Positions 23,610 to 31,792 of a stretch of DNA of 64,000 nucleotides are shown in pieces. Position numbers and translations under genes: made by a program. The notes under the pieces were generated by a model. It did no database searches. It saw nothing but the letters and a program-made list of their open reading frames with translations, and was not told the DNA's origin. The stretch's first letter is position 1. Each line of letters opens with the position of its first letter. The DNA comes from JARBUG01 sp035628915 (GTDB taxonomy: Bacteria > Bacillota > Sulfobacillia > Symbiobacteriales > Symbiobacteriaceae). Where the stretch lies: NCBI GenBank assembly GCA_035628915.1, contig DASPIW010000050.1, positions 62,001-126,000 of the forward strand, written 5' to 3'.

Positions 23610-25754
23610 ATGGAATTCGACGGCGAGGCGAATGTACTCCGCCTGCGAGTGGCGGAGGTAGCCTCCAGCGATACGCACAAAGGCGCCGCCCGCCTCAGCG
23701 CCGCAGCCATGGCCTACCTGAACGTCACCTCCGGCGAGGTCCTTCAGGTGACCGGGCTCAAGGCGACCGTGACCCGGGCGTTCGTCGCCGATACGAAACA
23801 GCAAGCCCGATTCATCCAGCTCGACGGTACCACCCGGCAGAACGCCGGCATCGGCCTCGACGAAGAAGTGACCGTCCAGAAAATCGGTGCCGTACCGGCC
23901 CGGGCCATCGTACTGACGCTCATCGACGGCAAGTCGACCTCCGCCCCCGGCGAGGAGCTGATCCCCGCCCTCCGGCGCCGGCTGCTGGACTGTCCGGTCG
24001 TCGCCGGCGACATCGTCGGTCTGCCCCGGTTCACCGGTGAGCCCATGCTCTTCAACGTCACCGGCACCGCCCCTCAGGGCGCTGTCCAGGTGGGGGAAGA
24101 GACCAACATCCGGCTGGCCGCCATTGAAGTGGAACATTCCAAGGCTCGCCCCGTGACCTATGAAGATGTGGGCGGCCTTGAGCGAGAGTTGGCCCGGGTC
24201 CGTGAAATGGTCGAGCTGCCGCTCAAATACCCGGTCCTCTTCCGGCAGCTGGGCGTCAGGCCGCCCCGGGGCGTCCTGCTCTACGGCCCCCCCGGCACCG
24301 GCAAGACCCTGATCGCCAGGGCGATCGCGGCCGACAACCGGCTCCACTTCCTACACGTCGACGGGCCCGAAATCATGCGCAAGTACTACGGCGAGTCCGA
24401 GGCGCGACTCCGCGAGGTCTTTGACGAGGCCCGGCGCAACGCCCCGGCCGTCATCTTCCTCGACGAGATCGACGCCCTGGCCCCCCGGCGGGAGTCCGTC
24501 CACGGCGACGTGGAGAAGCGCGTGGTGGGTCAGCTCCTCGCCCTCATGGATGGACTGGAGGACCGGGGCGACGTCATCGTCGTGGGCGCCACAAACATTC
24601 CGGAGCTGCTGGACCCCGCGCTCCGGCGGCCCGGCCGCTTTGACCGGGAAGTCCAGATCCCCGTGCCTAACCGGGCGGGTCGCAAGCAGATCCTGCAGAT
24701 TCACACCCGGGGCATGGCCATGGGCGATGGGGTGGACCTGGACGCCCTCGCTGACGTGACCCACGGCTTCGTCGGCGCCGACCTCGCCGCCCTCTGCCGG
24801 GAAGCGGGCATGGTCGCCCTCCGGCGCTACCTGCCGACCATCACGTTCGACCCGACGACCAAGCAGGCCGATGCGGGCGATATCAGAGTAACCAACGCCG
24901 ACTTCCAGGCCGCACTGGCCGAAGTCGAGCCCAGCGCCACCCGCGAGCTGGTCATGGACCGGCCCAAGGAAGGCTGGGAGGCCGTCGGCGGCCTGCAGTC
25001 GATTCGCCAGCGGCTCCGCCTGCTGGTCGAGCAGCCGCTCCAATACCGGGAAGACCTGACGCACTTTGGCCTCCAACTGCCCAGGGGCATCCTCTTCACC
25101 GGCCCCTCCGGTACCGGCAAGACCCTGACGGCCCGGGCCCTGGGCAGTCAGATCAACGCCAACTTTATCGCCGTCGAAGGCCCCGCCCTCTTCCGCAAGT
25201 GGATGGGCGAGACGGAAAAGGGCATTCGGGACCTCTTCCGCAAAGCCCGCCAGGCGGCGCCCTGCGTCCTCTTCATTGACGATATCGACGCCCTGGCCCC
25301 GGCCCGGTCCAGCGCTAACCTCAGCGAGGGCACCGAGCGGGCGGTCAGCCAGCTCCTGGCCGAACTGGACAACCTGCGCGACGACTCCGGCGTCATCGTG
25401 CTGGCTGCCACCAACCGGCCGGACCGACTGGAGCCGACTCTCACCAGACCCGGGCGGTTCGACTACGTGCTGGAGTTCCCGCTGCCCTCCAAGGAGGACC
25501 GTTACCAGATCCTTGTGTTGCATCTGCGCAACACGCCCCGGGCTCCCGATGTTGATCTGTCACATTTGGCTAAGACCACGGAAGGCTGGACGGGCGCATC
25601 GCTCTGTGCGCTCTGCCAGCGGGCCGCCCTTCTCGCCGCCGACCAATGGCTGGGCGGGGGGAGGCAGGGCCCACCTCCCATGGTGCAAGCCGTTCATTTG
25701 GCCACTGCAGAGCGCGAAATGGAAGGAGGATCCAGCCGGTCCCGGACTCAGTAG
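23610..25754 (+). CDS. CDC48/VAT-type double AAA+ ATPase
   Basis: This hexameric unfoldase belongs to the CDC48 family, common in archaea and eukaryotes and found in a minority of bacteria. It has a double-psi N-domain (residues 1-180), then D1 with GPPGTGKT (226-233), Walker B VIFLDEIDAL (Glu286) and RRPGRFD, then D2 with GPSGTGKT (498-505), VLFIDDIDAL and TRPGRFD. In D2 the catalytic Glu of Walker B is replaced by Asp558. At 714 aa it is close to archaeal VAT. ATG 23610 has GAGGGG 11 nt upstream; two earlier in-frame starts have no SD. It ends 31 nt before the oxalate operon. No obvious cofactor is adjacent. Confidence 0.92.
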   Translation: MEFDGEANVLRLRVAEVASSDTHKGAARLSAAAMAYLNVTSGEVLQVTGLKATVTRAFVADTKQQARFIQLDGTTRQNAGIGLDEEVTVQKIGAVPARAIVLTLIDGKSTSAPGEELIPALRRRLLDCPVVAGDIVGLPRFTGEPMLFNVTGTAPQGAVQVGEETNIRLAAIEVEHSKARPVTYEDVGGLERELARVREMVELPLKYPVLFRQLGVRPPRGVLLYGPPGTGKTLIARAIAADNRLHFLHVDGPEIMRKYYGESEARLREVFDEARRNAPAVIFLDEIDALAPRRESVHGDVEKRVVGQLLALMDGLEDRGDVIVVGATNIPELLDPALRRPGRFDREVQIPVPNRAGRKQILQIHTRGMAMGDGVDLDALADVTHGFVGADLAALCREAGMVALRRYLPTITFDPTTKQADAGDIRVTNADFQAALAEVEPSATRELVMDRPKEGWEAVGGLQSIRQRLRLLVEQPLQYREDLTHFGLQLPRGILFTGPSGTGKTLTARALGSQINANFIAVEGPALFRKWMGETEKGIRDLFRKARQAAPCVLFIDDIDALAPARSSANLSEGTERAVSQLLAELDNLRDDSGVIVLAATNRPDRLEPTLTRPGRFDYVLEFPLPSKEDRYQILVLHLRNTPRAPDVDLSHLAKTTEGWTGASLCALCQRAALLAADQWLGGGRQGPPPMVQAVHLATAEREMEGGSSRSRTQ

Positions 25755-25785
25755 CTCCAAAGTATGCGAAAGGAGGGATCCCTGC

Positions 25786-26742
25786 GTGAATCCCCATGAG
25801 CTCTTCTTTGAGCCGACCCTGAAGCAGATCACCACCTGGAGCCGCGGCGTGATTCTCATCAAGGACGGACGCGACGTCTCCTTCCTGCTCGGCGAAGCCG
25901 GCCGTGCGGACGGAAAGTACGTCCAGGCCTATGAGAACTACGTCGATCTCCCCGACCGGGTCAACGTTCCGGTGACATCCTTCGCCCGCATAGCTAGTGA
26001 GCCCATCGAGTCCAAGTTCCTCTATGAGAACTACGCCCATGACGTCGTTGTGGTCCTTGAGGAATCGCTGGTCCGCAGCCCCATCCTCAACATGATCGTG
26101 GGCGGCGCCACCCTGGTGGTCAACACCAAGCGGGACCCTGAGGAGATCGCCAAGTTCCTGCCCAAGCATCCGCACCTCAAGCAGATCGTCTGCGTCGACG
26201 CCTCCAAGGAAGGCCGCTCTGCATTCACGCTCTCCGGCCAGGAAGGCGCGACAGACGCCACCGGTATCGGCGGCGGCTACGCCGGCCCGCTGGCCGGCGC
26301 AGTGGCGAAGGCCACCGGCATTGTCACCCTCGCAGGTCTCAAGAAGGTCGCCAAGAACCCGGGCGCCTGCGAATACGGTTTCAACACCTGCGTCATTGCC
26401 GACGCCCAGCAGATCTTCAAGAAGGGCATTGGCAAGGAATGGAAGGGCGACAATCCGCCCCAGACCGTGTGGGAAGTCCCCTTCGCCGGCACCGTCAAGG
26501 CTCCCGTGGACCGGAACTTCGGCATGGTCACAAACACCTGGCGGATCGAGCGGCCCGTGCTGCAAGAAGAGCTCTGTACGCAGTGCCAGATCTGCATGCT
26601 GAACTGCCCGGACGCCTGCATCAAGCTGACCGCCAGCGCCGTCGAAGTCGATTACGACTTCTGCAAGGGCTGTGGTCTATGCACGGCTACTTGCCCGACG
26701 AACGCCTTCAGTGACGTTCCCGAGCTCGACTTTGTCTCGTAA
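25786..26742 (+). CDS. Oxalate oxidoreductase, gamma-delta subunit
   Basis: This fused gamma-delta subunit belongs to a TPP-dependent 2-oxoacid:ferredoxin oxidoreductase. The N-terminal two-thirds is the gamma domain; the C-terminus is a delta ferredoxin with two [4Fe-4S] motifs (CTQCQICMLNCPDACI and CKGCGLCTATCPTNAF). The 318-aa length and the gamma-delta/alpha/beta gene order match the oxalate oxidoreductase of Moorella. The enzyme splits oxalate into two CO2 and passes two electrons to ferredoxin. GTG 25786 follows AAAGGAGGGA by about 9 nt. The alpha gene starts 12 nt after the stop. Confidence 0.88.
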   Translation: MNPHELFFEPTLKQITTWSRGVILIKDGRDVSFLLGEAGRADGKYVQAYENYVDLPDRVNVPVTSFARIASEPIESKFLYENYAHDVVVVLEESLVRSPILNMIVGGATLVVNTKRDPEEIAKFLPKHPHLKQIVCVDASKEGRSAFTLSGQEGATDATGIGGGYAGPLAGAVAKATGIVTLAGLKKVAKNPGACEYGFNTCVIADAQQIFKKGIGKEWKGDNPPQTVWEVPFAGTVKAPVDRNFGMVTNTWRIERPVLQEELCTQCQICMLNCPDACIKLTASAVEVDYDFCKGCGLCTATCPTNAFSDVPELDFVS

Positions 26743-26754
26743 GGGGGGAGCGAC

Positions 26755-27963
26755 ATGGCAGTAAAGACCATCGGTGCCTTCAAGCGGCTCCTGACCGGCT
26801 GCGGCGCCGTAGCACACGGCGTTCGTCTGTCCGATGTAGACGTGATCTCGACGTACCCCATTCGCCCCTATACGGGCATAATGTCGGAACTCGCCCGCAT
26901 GATCGCTGACGGCGAACTCGTGGCCGAGTACCTGCATGCCGCGGGCGAGCATGACCAGCTCTCCGTGGTGTACGGCGCCTGCGCTGCCGGTGCCCGTGCC
27001 TTCACCGGCTCTTCCGGCGTCGGTGTCACCTATGCCGGCGAGCTGTATTCGCCGATCTCCGGCGAGAGGCTCCCACTGCAGATGGCCATTGCCGACCGGA
27101 CCCTGGACCCGCCCGGCGACTTCGGCGAAGAGCACACCGATGCCCTGACCTTCCGCAACCAGGGCTGGATCATGGGCTGGGCATCCACGCCGCAGGAAGC
27201 GCTTGACAACACCATCTTCCTGTATCGCCTCGGCGAAGATCCCCGGGTCGTGCTGCCCCAGTTCAACTGCCAGGACGGCTACTTCGTCTCGCACATCGCT
27301 GACGAAGTGGAAGTCTACGACGAGAAGCGGGTCAAGGAATGGCTGCCGCCCTTCAAGCCGCTGCACAAGCTTGATCCGCGGGCGCCCGAATCCCTCGGCC
27401 CCCAGATCTCCCCGCCTTCCGGCCCGGCCATGCAGCACCAGCGCAAGCTGGCGTTCGAGAACGTCCGCAAAGCGATTCCTGAGCTGACCGAGTCGTTCAA
27501 CAAGGCCTTCGGCCGCCACTACGCCAACTGGCTCGACGAGTACATGACCGACGACGCCGAAGTGGTCTTCGTCGTCTCCGGCGCACATGCCCTGACCGCC
27601 CAAACCGTGGCCAAGAAGCTGCGCCACCTCGGCGAGAAGGTCGGCGTCATCCGCCTGCGCTGGGTCCGGCCGTTCCCAACCCTCGAGCTGCGTGAGAGCC
27701 TCTCCCGGTTTAAGGCCGTTGGCGTCATCGACACCAACGTCGACTTCGGCTGCCCGGTCGGCGCCGGCGTCCTGACCTCCGAGGTCCGGGCTGCATGCTT
27801 CGGCCTGGAGAAGACCAAGATCGTCGGCTTCGTGGCCGGCCTCGGCGGCGAAGTCGTCTCCCGGGAAGAGTTCTACCACATGACCCACAAGCTGCAGGTT
27901 GTCGCCCGGACCGGCAAGGTCGAGAAGGAAGCCTACTGGCTGCCCTTCGACCTGAAGATGTAG
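26755..27963 (+). CDS. Oxalate oxidoreductase, alpha subunit
   Basis: This is the pyrimidine-binding half of the TPP site and part of the substrate pocket. The motif TYPIRPYTGIMSEL has Arg37 where pyruvate oxidoreductases have Thr (YPITP). A second segment, IADRTLDPPGDFGEEHTD, has Arg115, Asp118 and Phe123. From memory, the Moorella enzyme uses Arg31, Arg109, Asp112 and Phe117 for oxalate binding and for the switch loop. Here a constant offset of six residues reproduces all four, which favours oxalate over pyruvate. At 402 aa it has family length. SD GGGGGGAG is at 26743. Confidence 0.88.
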   Translation: MAVKTIGAFKRLLTGCGAVAHGVRLSDVDVISTYPIRPYTGIMSELARMIADGELVAEYLHAAGEHDQLSVVYGACAAGARAFTGSSGVGVTYAGELYSPISGERLPLQMAIADRTLDPPGDFGEEHTDALTFRNQGWIMGWASTPQEALDNTIFLYRLGEDPRVVLPQFNCQDGYFVSHIADEVEVYDEKRVKEWLPPFKPLHKLDPRAPESLGPQISPPSGPAMQHQRKLAFENVRKAIPELTESFNKAFGRHYANWLDEYMTDDAEVVFVVSGAHALTAQTVAKKLRHLGEKVGVIRLRWVRPFPTLELRESLSRFKAVGVIDTNVDFGCPVGAGVLTSEVRAACFGLEKTKIVGFVAGLGGEVVSREEFYHMTHKLQVVARTGKVEKEAYWLPFDLKM

Positions 27964-27982
27964 CAGGGAGGAGGGAAGCTTC

Positions 27983-28930
27983 ATGGCACAGATCCTCGAG
28001 GAGATCAAGGGTATTAAGAACGTACCCCAGGATCAGATGATGGTCCCCGGCCATCGCACCTGCGCTGGCTGCGGCCCCGCCCTGGTCTACAAGCTGGTCG
28101 CGCAGGCGGCCGGCCCCAACTCGATCTTCATCGGCCCGACGGGCTGCATGTACGTCGCCAACACGTCGTACGGCTGCACACCGTGGAAGATCCCCTGGAT
28201 CCACGCCCAGATCACCAACGGCGGCGGTGTGGCTGCCGGCATCGAAGCGGCCTATAAAATGTTCGAGAAGAAGCGCGGCGACGGCATAAAGCCGAACGTG
28301 ATCGTCATGTGGGGCGACGGCGGCGCCACGGACATCGGCCTGACTTCGCTCTCGGGCGCCATTTACCGCAACCACGACGTCCTGTTTGTCTGCTACGACA
28401 ACGAGTCCTACGCCAACACGGGCGTGCAGACTTCCCCGACGACGCCGTACGGCGCATGGACGACCTTCACGCCGTCCGGCCCGGCGATCCCGGAAGGCAA
28501 GGTCCTGTGGCCGAAGGACAACCCGAAGCTGGTCGCCGGCGGCCATCCGAACCTCCGGTACCTGGCCACCGCCTCCCCGGCCTTCGCGATCGACCTGATG
28601 AACAAGGTCCGCAAGGGCTGCAACGCCCAGGGACCGGCGTACATCCACCTGCATGCCCCCTGCCCGAAGGGCTGGAACTTCCCCGCCAAGGACACCATCG
28701 AGATGGCCAAGCTGGCGGTCGACACCGGCATGTATCTGCTGTACGAGATCGAGAACGGCCAGATGAAGGTTACCTACAAGCCGCGCAAGCGCCGCCCCGT
28801 GGCGGACTACATGCGCCTGCAGGGCCGCTTCAGCCACCTGCAGCCTGAGCACTTCGCCAAAATGCAGGAATGGGCCGACAAGCGGGCCCAGGAGCTGGGA
28901 CTCCCCGCAGTACTGCCGCCTACCGAGTAG
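27983..28930 (+). CDS. Oxalate oxidoreductase, beta subunit
   Basis: This 315-aa subunit binds the TPP diphosphate and one [4Fe-4S] cluster. The CAGCGPALVYK segment gives two cluster cysteines; others lie at GCTPWKIPW and in LHAPCPKGW. The TPP motif runs from WGDGGATDIG to CYDNESYANTG. It is the last catalytic gene, 19 nt after alpha, with GGAGGAGGG before the ATG. Together the three genes encode a complete enzyme that gives low-potential electrons and CO2 from oxalate, which fits with the exchange of oxalate for formate by the transporter downstream. Confidence 0.88.
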   Translation: MAQILEEIKGIKNVPQDQMMVPGHRTCAGCGPALVYKLVAQAAGPNSIFIGPTGCMYVANTSYGCTPWKIPWIHAQITNGGGVAAGIEAAYKMFEKKRGDGIKPNVIVMWGDGGATDIGLTSLSGAIYRNHDVLFVCYDNESYANTGVQTSPTTPYGAWTTFTPSGPAIPEGKVLWPKDNPKLVAGGHPNLRYLATASPAFAIDLMNKVRKGCNAQGPAYIHLHAPCPKGWNFPAKDTIEMAKLAVDTGMYLLYEIENGQMKVTYKPRKRRPVADYMRLQGRFSHLQPEHFAKMQEWADKRAQELGLPAVLPPTE

Positions 28931-28942
28931 GATGCCAATGGT

Positions 28943-28970
28943 CCGGGGGCGTGGTTTGCCACGCCCCCGG
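28943..28970 (+). terminator. Stem-loop between the oxalate oxidoreductase and transporter genes
   Basis: A 12-bp perfect stem with a TTTG loop sits 12 nt after the beta stop. No T-run follows, so a partial terminator or mRNA-stabilising hairpin that sets enzyme-to-transporter ratio is more likely than full termination. Confidence 0.6.
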
Positions 28971-28998
28971 TACCCCCGCCTGACGGGAGGGACGAGCC

Positions 28999-29208
28999 AT
29001 GTGGATGGGCTTGGTGCTTGCCGCATGGGGACTGTGGTGCCTTCTCTGCGCGCCCGGGTTGGCGGCTCGCTACCGCCGCGCTGGTATTCGCCCGACCCGA
29101 CAGACGTGGGTGGAACGGGACGAACCGCTTTGCAGCCCCATGGAGTGGAGAGCCATGGGCATACTGTGGCTGCTGCTCGGCGTTGGGGCGTTGATCTACT
29201 CAGGATAG
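28999..29208 (+). CDS. Small protein with two membrane segments
   Basis: The family is not recognised. The 69-aa protein has a hydrophobic helix at each end (MWMGLVLAAWGLWCLLCAPGL and MGILWLLLGVGALIYSG) joined by a basic loop (RYRRAGIRPTRQTWVERDE), which predicts a hairpin with the loop on the inside. ATG 28999 follows GGGAGG at good distance. Only 19 nt separate it from the oxalate transporter gene, so a role as a transporter partner is plausible but unproven. Confidence 0.72.
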   Translation: MWMGLVLAAWGLWCLLCAPGLAARYRRAGIRPTRQTWVERDEPLCSPMEWRAMGILWLLLGVGALIYSG

Positions 29209-29227
29209 AAGCGAAGGGGGAGATCTG

Positions 29228-30526
29228 ATGACCCAGGCAACGGCTGCGGCTCCGGACAAGAATATGACGACCCGGTGGTTCATTCTCATTGCCCTCGTTG
29301 TGGCCATGATGGCGGTTGCGAACCCCCAGTACGCGTGGACCCTGTTCACGACTGATCTGAGAAAGGACTTCAACGCTTCGCTGGCTGCGGTTCAGCTCGC
29401 ACTCACCTTGTTTATCGCCGTCCAGACCTGGCTCGTACCCGTTGAGACCTACCTGGTCGACCGGTTCGGCCCCCGTTGGATCATGACCGCCGGCGGTGCC
29501 ATCCTCGCCCTTAGCTGGTGGATGACCAGCCAGGTCCAGTCTCTGTCCGTGTTCTATTTGACCTATGCCATCGGCGGCATCGGCGTCGGCACCATCTACG
29601 GGGCCTCCATCGGCATGGCCGCCAAGTGGTTCCCTGACAGACGAGGGTTGGCAGCCGGCATGGTTGCAGGCTCGTACGGTTTCGGTACACTGTTCACAGT
29701 CCTGCCCATTCAGAACAGCCTTGACGCAAACGGCTGGCGGCAGACCTTCCTGGTTGCCGGTCTGGTCATGGGTGTTGTGATCATCATCGCTTCCCAGTTC
29801 GTGCGGGCACCGGAGCTTGGCTGGAAGCCTGCCGGCTGGGTGCCCAAGACCAGCGGCAAGGGCCTGCTGCAGAACACCCGTAACTACACTCCCGGCCAGA
29901 TGATGAAGACGGCTCCGTTCTACGTCCTGTACCTGATGATGACGATGGTCGCATTCGGCGGCATGATGGTGACCGCCCAGTTGAAACCGATCGGCGTCTC
30001 CTACGGGTACGACAAGTACATGGTTCTGGGCATGTCAGCCGTCAGCCTGGCTCTGATGCTCGACCGGGCGCTGAACGGCTTCACCCGGCCGATGTGGGGC
30101 TACATCTCCGATCGGATCGGCCGCTACAATACCATGGCTCTGGCCTTTGGCCTTGAGGCGATCATGATCTCAATTTTCGCCTACATGATCAAGAGCCCGA
30201 TCGCGTTCATCATCATGTCCGGCATGACGTTCTTTGCCTGGGGCGAAATTTATTCGCTCTTCCCGTCCGCCATTACCGACGTATACGGGTCAAAGTACGC
30301 CTCATCAAATTACGGCATCCAGTACACATCAAAGGGTGTGGCCACCTTGCTGGCCGGACCCGGCGCAGCGCTGCTGATGGAGTGGGCAGGCTCCTGGCTG
30401 CCGGTCTTCTACTGCGCCGTCGCCATGGATGCCATTGCTGCCGTCCTCGCCTTCTTCTGGCTCAAGCCCATGGTGGCAAGGTTGATTGCCGAGGGCAATA
30501 GCCAAGCCAAGTCTGCTGCTTCGTAA
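29228..30526 (+). CDS. oxlT: OxlT-like oxalate:formate antiporter (MFS)
   Basis: This 12-TM major facilitator exchanges oxalate and formate across the membrane. The N-terminal stretch (PQYAWTLFTTDLRKDF, SLAAVQLALTLFIAVQTW) follows OxlT of Oxalobacter closely. The two charged residues that define OxlT, an Arg in TM8 (LDRALNGFTRP) and a Lys in TM11 (YGIQYTSKGVATLLAG), are both present. At 432 aa it has family length. Its position after the oxalate oxidoreductase genes supports oxalate as substrate. ATG 29228 has AAGGGGGAG 6 nt upstream. Confidence 0.9.
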   Translation: MTQATAAAPDKNMTTRWFILIALVVAMMAVANPQYAWTLFTTDLRKDFNASLAAVQLALTLFIAVQTWLVPVETYLVDRFGPRWIMTAGGAILALSWWMTSQVQSLSVFYLTYAIGGIGVGTIYGASIGMAAKWFPDRRGLAAGMVAGSYGFGTLFTVLPIQNSLDANGWRQTFLVAGLVMGVVIIIASQFVRAPELGWKPAGWVPKTSGKGLLQNTRNYTPGQMMKTAPFYVLYLMMTMVAFGGMMVTAQLKPIGVSYGYDKYMVLGMSAVSLALMLDRALNGFTRPMWGYISDRIGRYNTMALAFGLEAIMISIFAYMIKSPIAFIIMSGMTFFAWGEIYSLFPSAITDVYGSKYASSNYGIQYTSKGVATLLAGPGAALLMEWAGSWLPVFYCAVAMDAIAAVLAFFWLKPMVARLIAEGNSQAKSAAS

Positions 30527-30532
30527 AGAAAC

Positions 30533-30566
30533 TGAACGGGCCTGCGTGATCAACGCAGGCGCCGTT
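30533..30566 (+). terminator. Terminator of the oxalate operon
   Basis: An 8-bp stem (30540-30547 with 30553-30560), extended by imperfect outer pairs, is followed by a short GTTTC stretch 7 nt after the stop codon. Confidence 0.6.
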
Positions 30567-30576
30567 TCGGGATCGG

Positions 30577-30605
30577 TTGTTATATCAATCTAAACAGTAT
30601 GACAA
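30577..30605. promoter_or_regulatory. Candidate autoregulatory operator of the GntR gene
   Basis: TTGTTATAT (30577-30585) and TATGACAA (30598-30605) form an imperfect inverted repeat upstream of the regulator gene. The AT-rich surroundings also fit a promoter. Confidence 0.3.
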
Positions 30606-30639
30606 CATGATAATGAGACGAACTGAGGGGGTGGTATCT

Positions 30640-31371
30640 ATGCTGCCAATCGAGAGTGCCCTACCGCTATATGCACAAGTAAAAGAAGCGCTGGTCCGGC
30701 AGATCAGGAGCGGCAAGTACCAGCCGCATCACTTGCTGCCGGCCGAGCGTGAGTTGATGGAGCAGTTCGACGTCAGCCGGATCACCGTTCGCCGGGCTCT
30801 GTCGGACATGGCCAACGAAGGGCTGGTCTACCGGAAAGTCGGGCGGGGGACGTACGTGGCGGCTGAACCCATCGTCGAGACGCTGACCGAACTGGTCGGG
30901 CATCTTGAAGAACTGCAGCGCAGAGGTCTTAAGCCGGACGTGCAGCTGGTGGAGCAAGGGTACCGCGAACCGTCGCCGGAAGTGGCGCATGCCCTGGGCA
31001 GTGCGAAGGGCGTCTACTATGCCCGGCGGCTCATTCGGGTGGAAGGGACGCCGCTTCTGATTCTGGACATTTGCCTGCCGGATGATATGGGCTTCGCGTT
31101 CGATGTGCGGCAGATTACGGAGATTCCGATCCATGAAGTGCTGGAGCGGCACGGGGTCAATGCCTTCGCGGCCGAGCAGCGGGTGACGGCCCGGAGCCTG
31201 CACATGTGGGAAGCGGAGATGCTCGGGGTGACCACCGGCTCTCCCGCCCTGGAGGTGGTGCGCACCGAGTGGAACGCGTCGGGGCGGGGGATGCTCTGGA
31301 CCCGGGCGATCTATCGGGGAGACCGGTACCAGTACATTATCCGTTTGCATCGGCGGCGACCCCGCGGGTAG
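30640..31371 (+). CDS. GntR-family regulator (HutC subfamily)
   Basis: The N-terminal winged helix (ALVRQIRSGKYQPHHLLPAE, FDVSRITVRRALSDMANEG, GRGTYVA) binds DNA, and residues from about 85 on form a UTRA ligand domain (YYARRLIRVEGTPLLILDICLP). The 243-aa protein probably controls the adjacent oxalate genes and itself; the ligand may be oxalate or a derivative, which is inference from position. The frame opens at 30577, but ATG 30640 has GAGGGGGTGG 5 nt away and gives the typical GntR N-terminus (LPLYAQVKEAL). Confidence 0.9.
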   Translation: MLPIESALPLYAQVKEALVRQIRSGKYQPHHLLPAERELMEQFDVSRITVRRALSDMANEGLVYRKVGRGTYVAAEPIVETLTELVGHLEELQRRGLKPDVQLVEQGYREPSPEVAHALGSAKGVYYARRLIRVEGTPLLILDICLPDDMGFAFDVRQITEIPIHEVLERHGVNAFAAEQRVTARSLHMWEAEMLGVTTGSPALEVVRTEWNASGRGMLWTRAIYRGDRYQYIIRLHRRRPRG

Positions 31372-31396
31372 TTAGTCGATGTAGGAAGACGGGACT

Positions 31397-31429
31397 GGCC
31401 GGACGGGTCATCTACGGACTCGTCCGGCC
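31397..31429 (+). terminator. Terminator of the GntR gene
   Basis: A 12-bp stem with one G-T pair and a 9-nt loop, 25 nt past the stop, is followed by TTA. Confidence 0.7.
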
Positions 31430-31792
31430 TTAGTATGATCATTCTCCACGCGCTTCCTTATACCAGGGCTCCTACTGCGGGGTATCCTATCCGGCACGAG
31501 ACCAGGTCGCATCAAGCCTGGTTGCTCTGTAGGAATTTGAGCATCTGGACCCACCCCGGACGCGCAAATCGCAGCAGAGGACGGGAGTATGGTGCGTTTG
31601 CGGGCGCGAACACCGACCTCCGCTGGTTCTTGAGCACCAAGCCAGGCCCGGCCCCTCAAATACCAACGGAGGGGAGCACCAAGCACCAGTCGGACCGGAG
31701 GCGCCGGGTCAACACCCCGGACCCCTCATGAAAGACCCCTACTGCGACGGAGCGGCTGGCCAACTCACCCGGTACCGGATCCGCACACGGGG
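31430..31792. other. Gene-less stretch of 363 bp
   Basis: I see no gene, RNA or repeat here that I can support. A small hairpin (CCGGGT with ACCCCGG near 31710) lies close to the stop of the minus-strand oxidase and may serve as its terminator. Confidence 0.4.

Noticed and set aside
31408..31686. Minus-strand frame of 92 codons in the gap after the GntR gene
   Set aside because: No SD, Arg-rich shadow-like composition, and it begins in the terminator region.
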